Below, piece after piece: positions 1-7,421 of a stretch of 34,757 bases of DNA. The notes beneath the pieces are model-generated. The model was not told where the DNA came from and ran no database searches. It saw nothing but the letters and a program-made list of their open reading frames with translations. Position 1 is the stretch's first letter, and each line of letters opens with the position of its first letter. The DNA lies in assembly GCA_903925285.1 (NCBI GenBank), contig CAIYET010000004.1:1-34757 (forward strand). Direction: 5' to 3'. The position numbers and the translations under genes were made by a program. Source of the stretch: Candidatus Hydrogenedentota bacterium (lineage in GTDB: Bacteria > Hydrogenedentota > Hydrogenedentia > Hydrogenedentales > SLHB01).

Positions 1-134
1 ATCTCGGATGATTTCCGGACACGCGGAACTCGCTTCGCGAGCAACCGTACCGATCCCTTCGCGGAAGCCTTCCGGCTCGGCGCGGCATCGGGAACGGATC
101 CCTGTCTTGCGGTTGCTCTATGGGCACTGCTCAT
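1..134 (-). CDS. Partial hypothetical protein, N-terminus only (runs off left edge)
   Basis: A minus-strand reading frame starts at the ATG at 134-132 and stays open for 44 codons to the edge of the window. It is preceded by a textbook Shine-Dalgarno GAGGAGG eight bases upstream (about 143-149), which is why I call it despite its short visible length. The visible peptide begins MSSAHRATARQGSVPDAAP and is rich in Arg, Lys, Ser and Ala, with no signal peptide or membrane segment. I do not recognise the family. It is divergent from the ceramidase-like gene at 331, and the 196-bp gap between them would hold both promoters. An 11-bp AT-rich palindrome (ATAATCATTAT, 187-197) lies in that gap but has no assigned role. 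Confidence 0.5.
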   Translation of the reverse strand, partial: MSSAHRATARQGSVPDAAPSRKASAKGSVRLLAKRVPRVRKSSE

Positions 135-330
135 GATCGAAACCTCCTCAGGGGGCACCCGGCAAGTATCCGGGATGTTGCCAGCCATAATCATTATCCC
201 AGATCCACCGGATCCATACAAGGCGGCTCAGTTCACGCTTCGATCACGATGGGATGAAGACAAAATGTGCAAAACCGCGCACGATTATGAAAAGTCCAAC
301 TCACACGAATAAATGTGGAGGGTCATACCC

Positions 331-1623
331 ATGCGCGCCATCGCATTCTTGACACTGATTGTCCTGGCATTTCCGGCCGTTGCACAATTGAACGCGGGCG
401 TCGCCGCAGTCAGTATCACGCCGCTCGAAAAGGGCATTCCGACGCAGTTGGGCGGATATGGCGCGCGCGAAGCCAAACCCGCGACGGGCATCCTCGATAC
501 GTTGCACGGAAAAGCGCTCGTATTCGAGTTCAACGGGCGGAAATCGGCGGTGGTTACAGTCGACGCGTGCAGCGTCCCCGTCGGTGTCGTCGAGGACGCA
601 GTCAAGAAGGCCGCCGTGGACGGTTTGACCGTCGACCGCGTCATCGTTGCCGCGAGCCACACGCACACGGGACTCGAAGGCGCGGCGCTGGACCGCCGTA
701 ACGTCGCGAACAACCCGCATATTGGTCTGTTTTCGGAGCCGATGCTCGAGTTCGTGACGGACCGGCTGGCCGAGGCCCTCGTCAAGGCCAACGCGGCGTT
801 GCAGCCGGTGACGGCGGCCTCGGCCATGATCGATCTTCCGAAAACGATCCACAACCGGCGCGGCGATGCCTGCGTGGACAGCGGCCTGACGGCGTTGCGG
901 CTCGATAAGGCCGATGGTTCGCCGTATGCGGTGCTGGTCAACTTTACCGCGCACGGGACCTTCGTGGACGACATGGACATGCTCGTTTCGGCGGAATGGG
1001 CCGGGAGCATGCAGCGCACGATGGAAGACCTCATGGAAGGGGTCACGTGCATGTACACGAACGGCGCGGAAGGCGATCAGGCCCCAAGCGGCAAACCCGC
1101 CGGAAGCCGCTACGAAAAGGCCGAAAATTACGGGCGTCGCGTGGGCATTGCCGCATGGAAGCTCGTCAAGGATTTGCACACGGTTCCCGTGAAGTCGTTT
1201 GCGCTCGAATCGCGCGAGGTGCAATTGCCGGCACGCACCGGACATCCGGATTTCGTCAAGGTGGCCGGAATCGAGTACCAAGTGACGCAAGATCAATTGG
1301 CTGAGCTGGTTCAAGTCATGTTTCCTGAAAAGGCGCCGATTTACGCATTGCGCGTCGACGATTACATGATGGTTACGTTCCCCGGCGAGGCGATCTGCGA
1401 GATTGGCGTCGCCGTGAAGGACGCGATGAGAAAAGAGGCGATTACGAATCCATGCGTGGCCTCGCTCGCCGGCGACCACATCGGCTATATCCTCACGCCC
1501 GAGGAGTACAAGCAGGGCGGCTACGAAGCGACCGCCTCGTTCTACGGCGAGACGCTGGGTGTCGTCTTGCGGGAAAACGCCATCGCACTTCTGCAGACAG
1601 TCACTGCGAAGAAGGGGAACTGA
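331..1623 (+). CDS. Secreted neutral/alkaline non-lysosomal ceramidase-like hydrolase
   Basis: The protein has 430 residues from the ATG at 331, chosen because GGAGG at 317-321 sits nine bases upstream; an in-frame ATG at 313 lacks such a site. Residues 1-18 form a signal peptide ending AVA before QLNAG, so the enzyme is exported. The body resembles the N-terminal catalytic domain of neutral ceramidases: the A-G-x-A-x-x-S-I-T-P-like opening, the AASHTHTG motif (metal-binding histidines in the family), NFTAHGT, and a YTNGAEGDQAPSG segment matching the family's G-A-x-G-D-x-x-P. It is shorter than typical ceramidases (over 600 residues), lacking their C-terminal domain. Many short homologues in environmental bacteria are annotated this way without biochemical proof, so the amide or ester substrate is unknown. 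It is probably monocistronic. Confidence 0.75.
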   Translation: MRAIAFLTLIVLAFPAVAQLNAGVAAVSITPLEKGIPTQLGGYGAREAKPATGILDTLHGKALVFEFNGRKSAVVTVDACSVPVGVVEDAVKKAAVDGLTVDRVIVAASHTHTGLEGAALDRRNVANNPHIGLFSEPMLEFVTDRLAEALVKANAALQPVTAASAMIDLPKTIHNRRGDACVDSGLTALRLDKADGSPYAVLVNFTAHGTFVDDMDMLVSAEWAGSMQRTMEDLMEGVTCMYTNGAEGDQAPSGKPAGSRYEKAENYGRRVGIAAWKLVKDLHTVPVKSFALESREVQLPARTGHPDFVKVAGIEYQVTQDQLAELVQVMFPEKAPIYALRVDDYMMVTFPGEAICEIGVAVKDAMRKEAITNPCVASLAGDHIGYILTPEEYKQGGYEATASFYGETLGVVLRENAIALLQTVTAKKGN

Positions 1624-1691
1624 TTCCAGTCCGGATTTCGATGTTACGGTCGCCAATATACGTTTCTCTTGGCGTCACCGAAAGCGGACAC

Positions 1692-1702
1692 TGTGCTACA
1701 AT
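1692..1702 (+). promoter_or_regulatory. Extended -10 promoter of the broken toxin-antitoxin locus
   Basis: TGTGCTACAAT contains a -10 hexamer TACAAT (1697-1702) with the TGn extension that can replace a good -35 box. I see no convincing -35 hexamer at 16-18 bp. The predicted start near 1709 would give a leader of about 14 bases before the ATG at 1723. The same TGTGCTASAAT string precedes the HicBA locus at 20841. Confidence 0.4.
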
Positions 1703-1722
1703 TCGCTCGAGGACAAGAGAAA

Positions 1723-1825
1723 ATGAAACATACGGTCTACTTGGAGCCACCATCATCAGCTACCTGACAACGAAGGCCGCTTGTGTCCGGCTATTTGCAC
1801 GCCGGAAGAACTGATGGAGCCATAG
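1723..1825 (+). pseudogene. Gutted PIN-domain (VapC-like) toxin remnant
   Basis: Both ends of a PIN-domain toxin survive but the middle is missing. The start reads MKHTVYLE from the ATG at 1723. After a one-base loss near 1747 the next frame reads TTIISYLTTKA (1749-1781), together matching the usual N-terminus of this toxin family, which carries its first acidic catalytic residue. A third frame then reads CPAICTPEELMEP and stops at TAG 1823-1825, matching the usual C-terminus. About 110 codons of the roughly 145-150 expected are absent, including the other acidic residues. The remnant ends two bases before the intact antitoxin-like gene at 1828, the normal order for this pair. It cannot encode an active nuclease. 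Family assignment is from recognised terminal motifs, not a search. Confidence 0.65.
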
Positions 1826-1827
1826 AC

Positions 1828-2004
1828 ATGCCATCCGATCCCATTGTCGAGGAGGTCCGGGCGGCGCGAGAGGAACACGCCGCACGTTTTGGGTATGACC
1901 TCAAGAAAATCGCAGAGGACGTACGCAAGAAGCGCGAACAGTTGGGCTGGCCCATTGCGACATGCGCTCCGAAGCGGCCCGGAGGCGTCAAAGCCTCTTC
2001 CTGA
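1828..2004 (+). CDS. Small antitoxin-like protein, partner of the broken PIN toxin
   Basis: This is a 58-residue, highly charged, mostly helical protein beginning MPSDPIVEEVRAAREEHAAR. The ATG at 1828 is preceded by GGAG at 1816-1819. The opening D-P-I-V-E-E-V-R-x-x-R and the following F-G-Y-D-L are typical of short proteins encoded directly next to PIN-domain toxins of the MKHTVYLETTIISYL type, where they are presumed antitoxins. No DNA-binding fold is evident. The tail after residue 42 is rich in Pro, Gly and Lys and may be degraded. Because the neighbouring toxin is destroyed, this gene is either an orphan antitoxin still protecting against another toxin copy, or on its way to loss. Confidence 0.65.
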   Translation: MPSDPIVEEVRAAREEHAARFGYDLKKIAEDVRKKREQLGWPIATCAPKRPGGVKASS

Positions 2005-2051
2005 CGGCAAGCGATTTCGATTACCATGGCCGCGGCTTTCGAGGAGATGTC

Positions 2052-3327
2052 ATGGACGCGCCGCTCGTGCATTTGGCGTACGGAAAAGGGCGGATCCCGC
2101 TTCGGCTGGATCCGGACTTGGCACAATGGCACGTTATCGCGCCGCGTGAAGCGGAAGCGCTACCCGACGCGCGCGAGGCGTTTGCCGAAGCATGCAACCA
2201 TCCCATCGCGAGTCCTCCGTTGCGCGAGGTGGTACGCGCGGACGACCGTGTCGTTATTGTGACGTGCGACGGTACGCGCGCCTTGCCCAACGATGTGCTG
2301 ATCCCGGCTGCTCGATGCGTTGCCGGTATCGGACGACCATGTCACGATTCTGTTGGGCAACGGCACGCACCGCGCAAATACGCCCGCCGAGATCGACGCG
2401 ATGTTCGGCACGGAGATCGTGCGACGGGTGCGCATCCTCAACCACGACTGCCAGGATCCAACCCGCAACGTCTTTTTCGGACGCACGCCGTCGGGCGCGC
2501 CGATCTGGTTCGATAAGACGTACGTCGAGGCGGACAAGCGGATCGTGCTGGGGTTCATCGAACCGCATTTCTTCGCGGGGTTCAGCGGCGGCGCCAAAGG
2601 CGTCGCGCCCGGCGTAGCCGGCATCGAGAGCATCCTGTATCTGCATAGTTACGACCTCATCGCGCATCCAAACAGCACCTGGGGCGTGATGGACGGCAAT
2701 CCCATGCGGCAAGCCGTTCAGGAACTCGCAGCGGCATGTCCGCCGGACTTTCTGATCAACGTGACGCTCGACAACGCGAAACGGATTACCAACTTCTTCG
2801 CGGGAAACTATGTGGCCGCGCACGCCGCGGGATGCGCACGCGTCCGCGAGCAGGCGATGACGCCGGTCCCACATCGGTTTCCGATTGTAGTAACCTCGAA
2901 CAGCGGGTTCCCGCTCGATCAGAACCTGTACCAAACCGTGAAAGGCATGTCGGCTGCGGCCCGGATCGTCGAAGACGGCGGCACGATCGTCGTCGTCAGC
3001 GAATGCAGCGACGGCATCCCATCGCACGGCCATTTCGGGTCCATGCTCTGGCACGCACACGACGCCGACGCACTCGAACAAATGGTGCGCTCGTTGTCCA
3101 AGCCGAGACTCGATCAGTGGCAAGTGCAAGTCTTCGCAAACATCCTCAAACGATGCGAAGTCGCCCTCTACTCGAAACTCGACCCCGAGACGACAAGGGC
3201 CTGCCTCATGACGCCCGAGGACGACGTGTTTCAAGCCGTAGCCAGGCGCATCGAGCACATCGGCTGCGGCGTGCCCGTCGCCGTACTTCCCGAAGGCCCC
3301 CTCTCGGTAGCCTACATCGCAAGTTAG
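2052..3327 (+). pseudogene. Lactate racemase (LarA/DUF2088) family gene with a frameshift
   Basis: Two consecutive frames together encode one LarA-family protein of about 425 residues. The first starts at ATG 2052 (GAGGAG at 2040-2045) and runs through ADDRVVIVTCDGTRALPNDVLIPA. The match then moves to the next frame near 2307 with LLDALPVSDDHVTILLGNGTH and continues to the stop at 3325. Family landmarks are present: the nucleotide-like N-terminal domain, GTH, EPHFFAGFSGGAKGVAPG (in LarA the Lys of this motif carries the nickel-pincer cofactor), and a following His. A lost GC dinucleotide in a CCGGCGCTG-like context would explain the shift; an extra G is the alternative. Many homologues use substrates other than lactate. 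No larB, larC or larE cofactor genes are in the window. The intact 3' part argues for a recent mutation or a sequence error. Confidence 0.75.
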
Positions 3328-3366
3328 ATTCTAACGCCCAGAATGTGAGAATTTCTTTCGCACATT

Positions 3367-3539
3367 CATTTTGGATTTTAGATTTTGGATTTTGGATTGG
3401 CGCCGAAAGTGCAGAGCGTTGAGTGGAGAGCGGCATTGTCGCGAAGGTCCTTGCCACGTTGCAGCAGTTTGACCAGCGAATGCAGACGATCTCGCAGTCA
3501 TGAACGGCAATCCAAAATCCAAAATCCAAAATTTCAAAT
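3367..3539. repeat. Inverted heptamer array A (ATTTTGG units, 108-bp core)
   Basis: The 355-bp gap between the LarA-like and TIM-barrel genes holds no gene but carries four tandem 7-bp units ATTTTGG/ATTTTAG at 3368-3395. The reverse complement follows, three units of CCAAAAT at 3512-3532. The arms flank a 108-bp core at 3400-3507 with ordinary GC content and no recognisable gene. The arms could pair into a long AT-rich hairpin. It is one of seven such intergenic arrays here. Confidence 0.8.
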
Positions 3540-3682
3540 CTTTTTGGTTAGCCTTCCACGCCCAGACAACCTGCCCCCATTTCCTTTTCCAGGGTCAACA
3601 CAATTTATACGTTGGCAATGCCGCCTCGATTTCAGTAGACTACCCGCAGTGTAGCGGGTCTGGACTGGAAAGGAAACTCGAT

Positions 3683-4600
3683 ATGGATCGCAGGACGTTC
3701 TTACAAACGGGACTGGGCGCGGGATTGGCCCTTACGGCGGCAACGGCTTCGGCTGTGGACGCGAAGACGTATCAGGGCGGGAAGAGCCAGTGGCCTATTA
3801 CACTGAACGCGAGCACCATCCGGCCAACGCCGCTCAAGGACAAGATTCGCATCGCGGCGGAAGCGGGTTACGACGGCATCGAGCCGTGGATTGACGAACT
3901 CGAAAAGTTCGAGGGCGAAGGCGGCGACTTGAAGGCGCTCGGCGCGGAGATCCGCGACCGGGGTCTGTTCGTTCCGAACATCATCGGCCTGTGGGACTCG
4001 ATGCCGATGGAGCAGGAAGCTTGGGAAAAGTCGCTCGAAGCGACGCGGCGGCGGATGCGGATGTCGGCGGCGGTCGGGTCGAAACATGTCGCGGCAATCC
4101 CCGCGCCGGATCGTGCGGATTTCGATCTCGGTGTGGGCGCGCAACGGTATCGCGATTTACTCAAGATCGGCCGCGAGGAGTTCAATATCATCGTGGCGTG
4201 CGAGTTCGTCGGGTTTATGAAAGGCGTACACCGCCTCGGACAAGGCTCGGCGATTGCCCTCGATGCCGATGACGCTACCGCGTGTCTCGTCGCCGACACG
4301 TTCCATCTGTATCGCGGCGGATCGGGCTTCGAGGGACTGCGCTTGTTGAACGGCGATTTCATCGCGGTATTTCATTGGAACGATGTGCCCGCCGACCCGC
4401 CACGCGACCAGTTGGGCGACGAACATCGCATCTACCCCGGCGACGGCATCCTGCCGCTCAAGCGCGCGCTCGAGTTGCTGCGGATCATCAATTACCGTGG
4501 GCCGCTCTCGCTCGAAATGTTCAACCGCGAACATTGGAAACAAGACCCGGCGTTAGTGGCAAAAACCGGCCTCGAAAAGATCCGCGCGCTCATTGGTTAG
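3683..4600 (+). CDS. Tat-exported xylose-isomerase-like TIM-barrel protein
   Basis: The product has 305 residues from the ATG at 3683, with AGGA at about 3671. It begins MDRRTFLQTGLGAGLALTAATASA, a classic twin-arginine signal (RRTFLQ followed by a hydrophobic stretch and an Ala-rich cleavage site), so it is exported folded. The rest matches the AP-endonuclease family 2/sugar phosphate isomerase fold: RIAAEAGYDGIEPWIDE early, then CEF (metal-binding Glu type), FHLYRGG, VFHWNDVPAD, the DEHRIYPGDGILPL segment and the final LSLEMFN (the terminal metal-binding Glu). Metal-dependent sugar isomerase or epimerase activity is likely, but the substrate is unknown. Its stop lies five bases from the convergent stop of the UroD-like gene, leaving no room for separate terminators. 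Confidence 0.8.
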   Translation: MDRRTFLQTGLGAGLALTAATASAVDAKTYQGGKSQWPITLNASTIRPTPLKDKIRIAAEAGYDGIEPWIDELEKFEGEGGDLKALGAEIRDRGLFVPNIIGLWDSMPMEQEAWEKSLEATRRRMRMSAAVGSKHVAAIPAPDRADFDLGVGAQRYRDLLKIGREEFNIIVACEFVGFMKGVHRLGQGSAIALDADDATACLVADTFHLYRGGSGFEGLRLLNGDFIAVFHWNDVPADPPRDQLGDEHRIYPGDGILPLKRALELLRIINYRGPLSLEMFNREHWKQDPALVAKTGLEKIRALIG

Positions 4601-4605
4601 AAGCG

Positions 4606-5676
4606 TCAGATGTACGAGCCCAGCGTCTTTGCGAGGTTCGTAATGTAGCGGAAATTTTCAAGGCTCACGCTCGACGGGACCGAATGGTCCGACGAAAAGA
4701 TGTAGCCGCCCGACTCTTTGAGCACCGGCACGACGCGGCGCATCTCTTCGGTGATCGCATCGACGTCGTCCCACAAAACCGCATTGATGCCGCCGTGCAA
4801 TACGAGGTCTTTTCCGTACCGCCGCTTCAGCGCGATCGGATCCATCCCGGCCTTGACTTCGAGGGGATTGAGCGCGTCGATGCCAATCTCGATGAACTCG
4901 GGTACGAAGGGATTCACGTCGCCGCACGAGTGCAGCCGCGCCTTGACGCCTTTGGCGTGAGCCCACTCCACGGCGCGTTTCTGTACCGGCTTGAGAAGCC
5001 TGCGATACATGTCGAGCGAGAAGAACTGGTTGTGTTTGAACCCCATGTCGTCGGGCCATCCCACGGCATCGAACCGGTAGCCTTCCTCCCAAATCCTATC
5101 GAGCAAAGCCAGCCCAACATCGAGGAAATGGTTGAACATGTCGAGACACCATTCAGGGTCGACGAGCAGCGCTTCGAGGACACGTTGCGTGCCGACGGTC
5201 CACGAATGCGTGACGTCGAACCCGAACCACAGCCCGGCCTCGATCCAGTATCCCTTCTCGCGCCAGCCCCGGTAATGCGTCTTCAACCGCTCCCAATCGA
5301 CGCGGTCGCGCGTGGGCGTCATGCGCGCTTTGGCGGCGCGCCACGAGTCCCAATCCACGATGGTGAAATCGAGGAACTCGGGGGTCGAGGCGGCATGTTT
5401 CCAGTTCCGCAACGTCGCGCCCCATGCGGTCGTGTGGATTATGTACGCGTCCGTTTCCTCGACGACCTTGCTCTCGAAACGCGGACTGTTGTCGGCCCCG
5501 ATATGTTCGACGCGGTCGAGATCGAAGAACTCGACATAGTTCGCATCTTCGGGCATGCCCTCGCGCTGCCATCGCTCGATCGTCGCGCCCCAAGGGCCGT
5601 CGATCACCGGCACGCGGTCAGCCTCCTCGTGCGCATACATCCTGCGGAAACGTTCGTACGAAGTCATCGGTTTCAT
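4606..5676 (-). CDS. Uroporphyrinogen decarboxylase-like (UroD/MtaA superfamily) protein
   Basis: The protein has 356 residues from the ATG at 5676, with GGAGG six bases upstream (about 5683-5687). It opens MTSYERFRRMYAHEEADRVPV, the usual start of this superfamily. Later landmarks include LWFGFDVTHSWTVG, PDDMGFKHNQFFS, the motif RLHSCGDVNPFVPEFIEIG (His and Cys of the type that binds zinc in methyltransferases such as MtaA), LHGGIN and FSSDHSVP. It lacks the Arg-rich substrate motif of true haem-pathway HemE. Relatives are abundant in Hydrogenedentota, Planctomycetota and Lentisphaerota genomes, where they are suspected of C1 or demethylation chemistry; the substrate is unknown. It is cytoplasmic with no signal peptide. 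Upstream on the same strand lies amt, separated by array B. Confidence 0.8.
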   Translation of the reverse strand: MKPMTSYERFRRMYAHEEADRVPVIDGPWGATIERWQREGMPEDANYVEFFDLDRVEHIGADNSPRFESKVVEETDAYIIHTTAWGATLRNWKHAASTPEFLDFTIVDWDSWRAAKARMTPTRDRVDWERLKTHYRGWREKGYWIEAGLWFGFDVTHSWTVGTQRVLEALLVDPEWCLDMFNHFLDVGLALLDRIWEEGYRFDAVGWPDDMGFKHNQFFSLDMYRRLLKPVQKRAVEWAHAKGVKARLHSCGDVNPFVPEFIEIGIDALNPLEVKAGMDPIALKRRYGKDLVLHGGINAVLWDDVDAITEEMRRVVPVLKESGGYIFSSDHSVPSSVSLENFRYITNLAKTLGSYI

Positions 5677-5739
5677 AAATGGCCTCCTTCCATGGAACCC
5701 ATTCTACCGAAACGCGAAGCGAAACCTGTAGCCTATAAT

Positions 5740-5817
5740 CCCATAGGCTGTAGGCTGTAGGCTTTAGGCTGTAGGCTGTGCCTACAGCCTAAAGCCTATG
5801 GGTTCTGCAAGAGGCTC
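5740..5817. repeat. Inverted heptamer array B (TAGGCTK units) with shared flank
   Basis: Five tandem TAGGCTG/TAGGCTT units (5744-5778) meet their own complement (5780-5800). The inner part forms a perfect 19-bp stem (5758-5776 with 5780-5798) around a 3-base loop. The outer boundary is CCCATAGGCT on the left and AGCCTATGGG on the right. The right side continues into GGGTTCTGCAAGAGGCTC (5800-5817), which recurs in array G. It sits between the end of amt and the start of the UroD-like gene. There is no U-tract, so it is not a standard terminator. Confidence 0.85.
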
Positions 5818-5825
5818 TATAACCT

Positions 5826-7157
5826 CTAATAATTGTAGCCCGTCTCGTTGTGCTGCGAAAGGTCGAGTCCGTCGGTTTCTTCCTGCGATGAGACGCGGAT
5901 GCCAATTGTCGCATCGAGTACCTTGAGGAGAATGAACGATACGACGCCAGACCACACGAGCGTGATTACTATGCCTTTGAGTTGTGCCACGAGTTGCGAA
6001 GCGATGCCCAGACTGTTGGGGCTATAACCGCCAAAGGCCTTTGCGGCAAACACGGCTGTAAGCAGCGTACCGAGCGCCCCTCCGACGCCATGCACGCCAA
6101 ATGCATCGAGGCTGTCGTCATACCCAAAGTAACGCTTGATCGTGGTGGCGCAACAAAAGCAGACGGTACCGGCCGCCAAACCGATCGCGAGCGCACCCGC
6201 CGGGCCGACGAAGCCCGACGCGGGCGTGATGGTCGCAAGCCCCGCGACGGCCCCGGTGCAGATGCCCAGGACGCTGGGTTTGCCGTACTTCATCCATTCG
6301 ATGCCCATCCACGCGAGGGCGGCGGTTGCGGCGGCCAACTGCGTGACCAGCATCGCCATGGCGGCGGTCTTGTTGGCGGCCACGGCGCTGCCGGCGTTGA
6401 ACCCGAACCAGCCAACCCACAGCATGCCCGTCCCAACCACCGCAAGCGTCATGCTGTGCGGCGCCATCTGTTGGTGCGGATACCCTTCGCGCTTGCCGAG
6501 CATCAGCGCGCAAACCAGCGCGGCAATCCCGGCACTGAGGTGAACAACAAGCCCTCCCGCGAAATCCAGCACGTGCGCGTCGGCCAGGAACGTCCCCGGA
6601 CCGCCCCACACCATGTGGGCAATCGGATTGTAAACAAGGACGCTCCACAATCCCATGAACCAGAGCATGGCGCTGAATTTCATGCGTTCGGCGAAGGCGC
6701 CGACGATCAGGCACGGCGTGATGATGGCAAACGTGAGCTGATAACAGAAGAACAGCGGCTCGGGGATGGTCTGGCCAGGGTAAACGCTGTCGGCGGTGAG
6801 ACCACGGCAAAACGCCCGATCGAATGCGCCAAAAAACGCATGCAGCGTGGTCTTGCCGGGAACAAGGCCGGTCGGGCTGAACACCGCGCTGTAGCCGAAC
6901 GCGGTCCACAACACCGTGACCAGGCACGTAATCGCCATGCACTGCATCAGCACGCTCAAGACGTTCTTGGTCCGCACAAGGCCGCCGTAGAACAACGCCA
7001 AGCCCGGCAACGTCATGAACAGCACCAGCGCCATCGAGGTCAGCATCCAGGCCGTATCCCCGGAATTGACGACTCCGGCGGCCGTATCCGCGAACGCCAC
7101 AGACGAGATGCCGAGTATCCCGAGAAGAGACAATAGTTTCACGTGTCGGCTTGGCAT
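5826..7157 (-). CDS. amt: Ammonium channel/transporter, Amt family
   Basis: The protein has 443 residues from the ATG at 7157, with AGGAGGG eight bases upstream. An N-terminal signal peptide (MPSRHVKLLSLLGILGISSVAFA) is followed by 11 predicted membrane helices, as in E. coli AmtB. Visible landmarks are FYGGLVRTKNVLS in the first helices, the family signature DFAGGLVVHLSAG (conserved Asp and the first pore His), and FGVHGVGGALG (second pore His). It conducts ammonium or ammonia across the inner membrane. The C-terminal cytoplasmic tail, where GlnK would dock, is present. No glnK/glnB gene is adjacent, unlike the common amt-glnK arrangement. It is the middle gene of a minus-strand run between the GH2 gene and the UroD-like gene. 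The 264-bp upstream gap should hold its promoter, but I find no clear sigma54 or sigma70 match. Confidence 0.92.
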   Translation of the reverse strand: MPSRHVKLLSLLGILGISSVAFADTAAGVVNSGDTAWMLTSMALVLFMTLPGLALFYGGLVRTKNVLSVLMQCMAITCLVTVLWTAFGYSAVFSPTGLVPGKTTLHAFFGAFDRAFCRGLTADSVYPGQTIPEPLFFCYQLTFAIITPCLIVGAFAERMKFSAMLWFMGLWSVLVYNPIAHMVWGGPGTFLADAHVLDFAGGLVVHLSAGIAALVCALMLGKREGYPHQQMAPHSMTLAVVGTGMLWVGWFGFNAGSAVAANKTAAMAMLVTQLAAATAALAWMGIEWMKYGKPSVLGICTGAVAGLATITPASGFVGPAGALAIGLAAGTVCFCCATTIKRYFGYDDSLDAFGVHGVGGALGTLLTAVFAAKAFGGYSPNSLGIASQLVAQLKGIVITLVWSGVVSFILLKVLDATIGIRVSSQEETDGLDLSQHNETGYNY

Positions 7158-7421
7158 GGATCACCCTCCTGTGCGCGCCATAATGCAGGAAAAGTCCGTC
7201 CATGCCACCCAATGGCATAGCAAACCTATCAACGGACGCGATTCCTACGTTTCCGTAATTGAAAAGAGACAGAACCAACGTATTGGTATGATTCTGCCCG
7301 TTTCGTACTCATGCACCCTGATAAACGCAAGTTATGTGCCGACTTAATTACCCGTCGCGGACCGTCAATAGAATCAAGAATATAGGTTCGCCCGAAATGG
7401 TTCGCTCAAGAGAAGTGTTGT

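Noticed and set aside
187-197. Palindrome ATAATCATTAT in the divergent gap near the left edge
   Set aside because: Short and AT-rich, expected by chance; no associated promoter spacing.
301-1656. 451-codon open frame antisense to the ceramidase-like gene
   Set aside because: The plus-strand frame has a signal peptide, family motifs and a ribosome binding site; the antisense frame has none of these.
4282-5760. 492-codon plus-strand frame over the UroD-like gene
   Set aside because: It overlaps the ends of two well-supported genes and reads as Arg-rich shadow sequence.
5740-5802. CRISPR-like array interpretation of the TAGGCTK repeats
   Set aside because: Units are 7 bp, directly abutting, without spacers, and form inverted pairs; no cas genes are present.
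7158-7300. Possible sigma54 promoter upstream of amt (minus-strand CGGACTTTTCCTGCA)
   Set aside because: The GG and GC are nine bases apart instead of the required ten and the flanks match poorly; not called.
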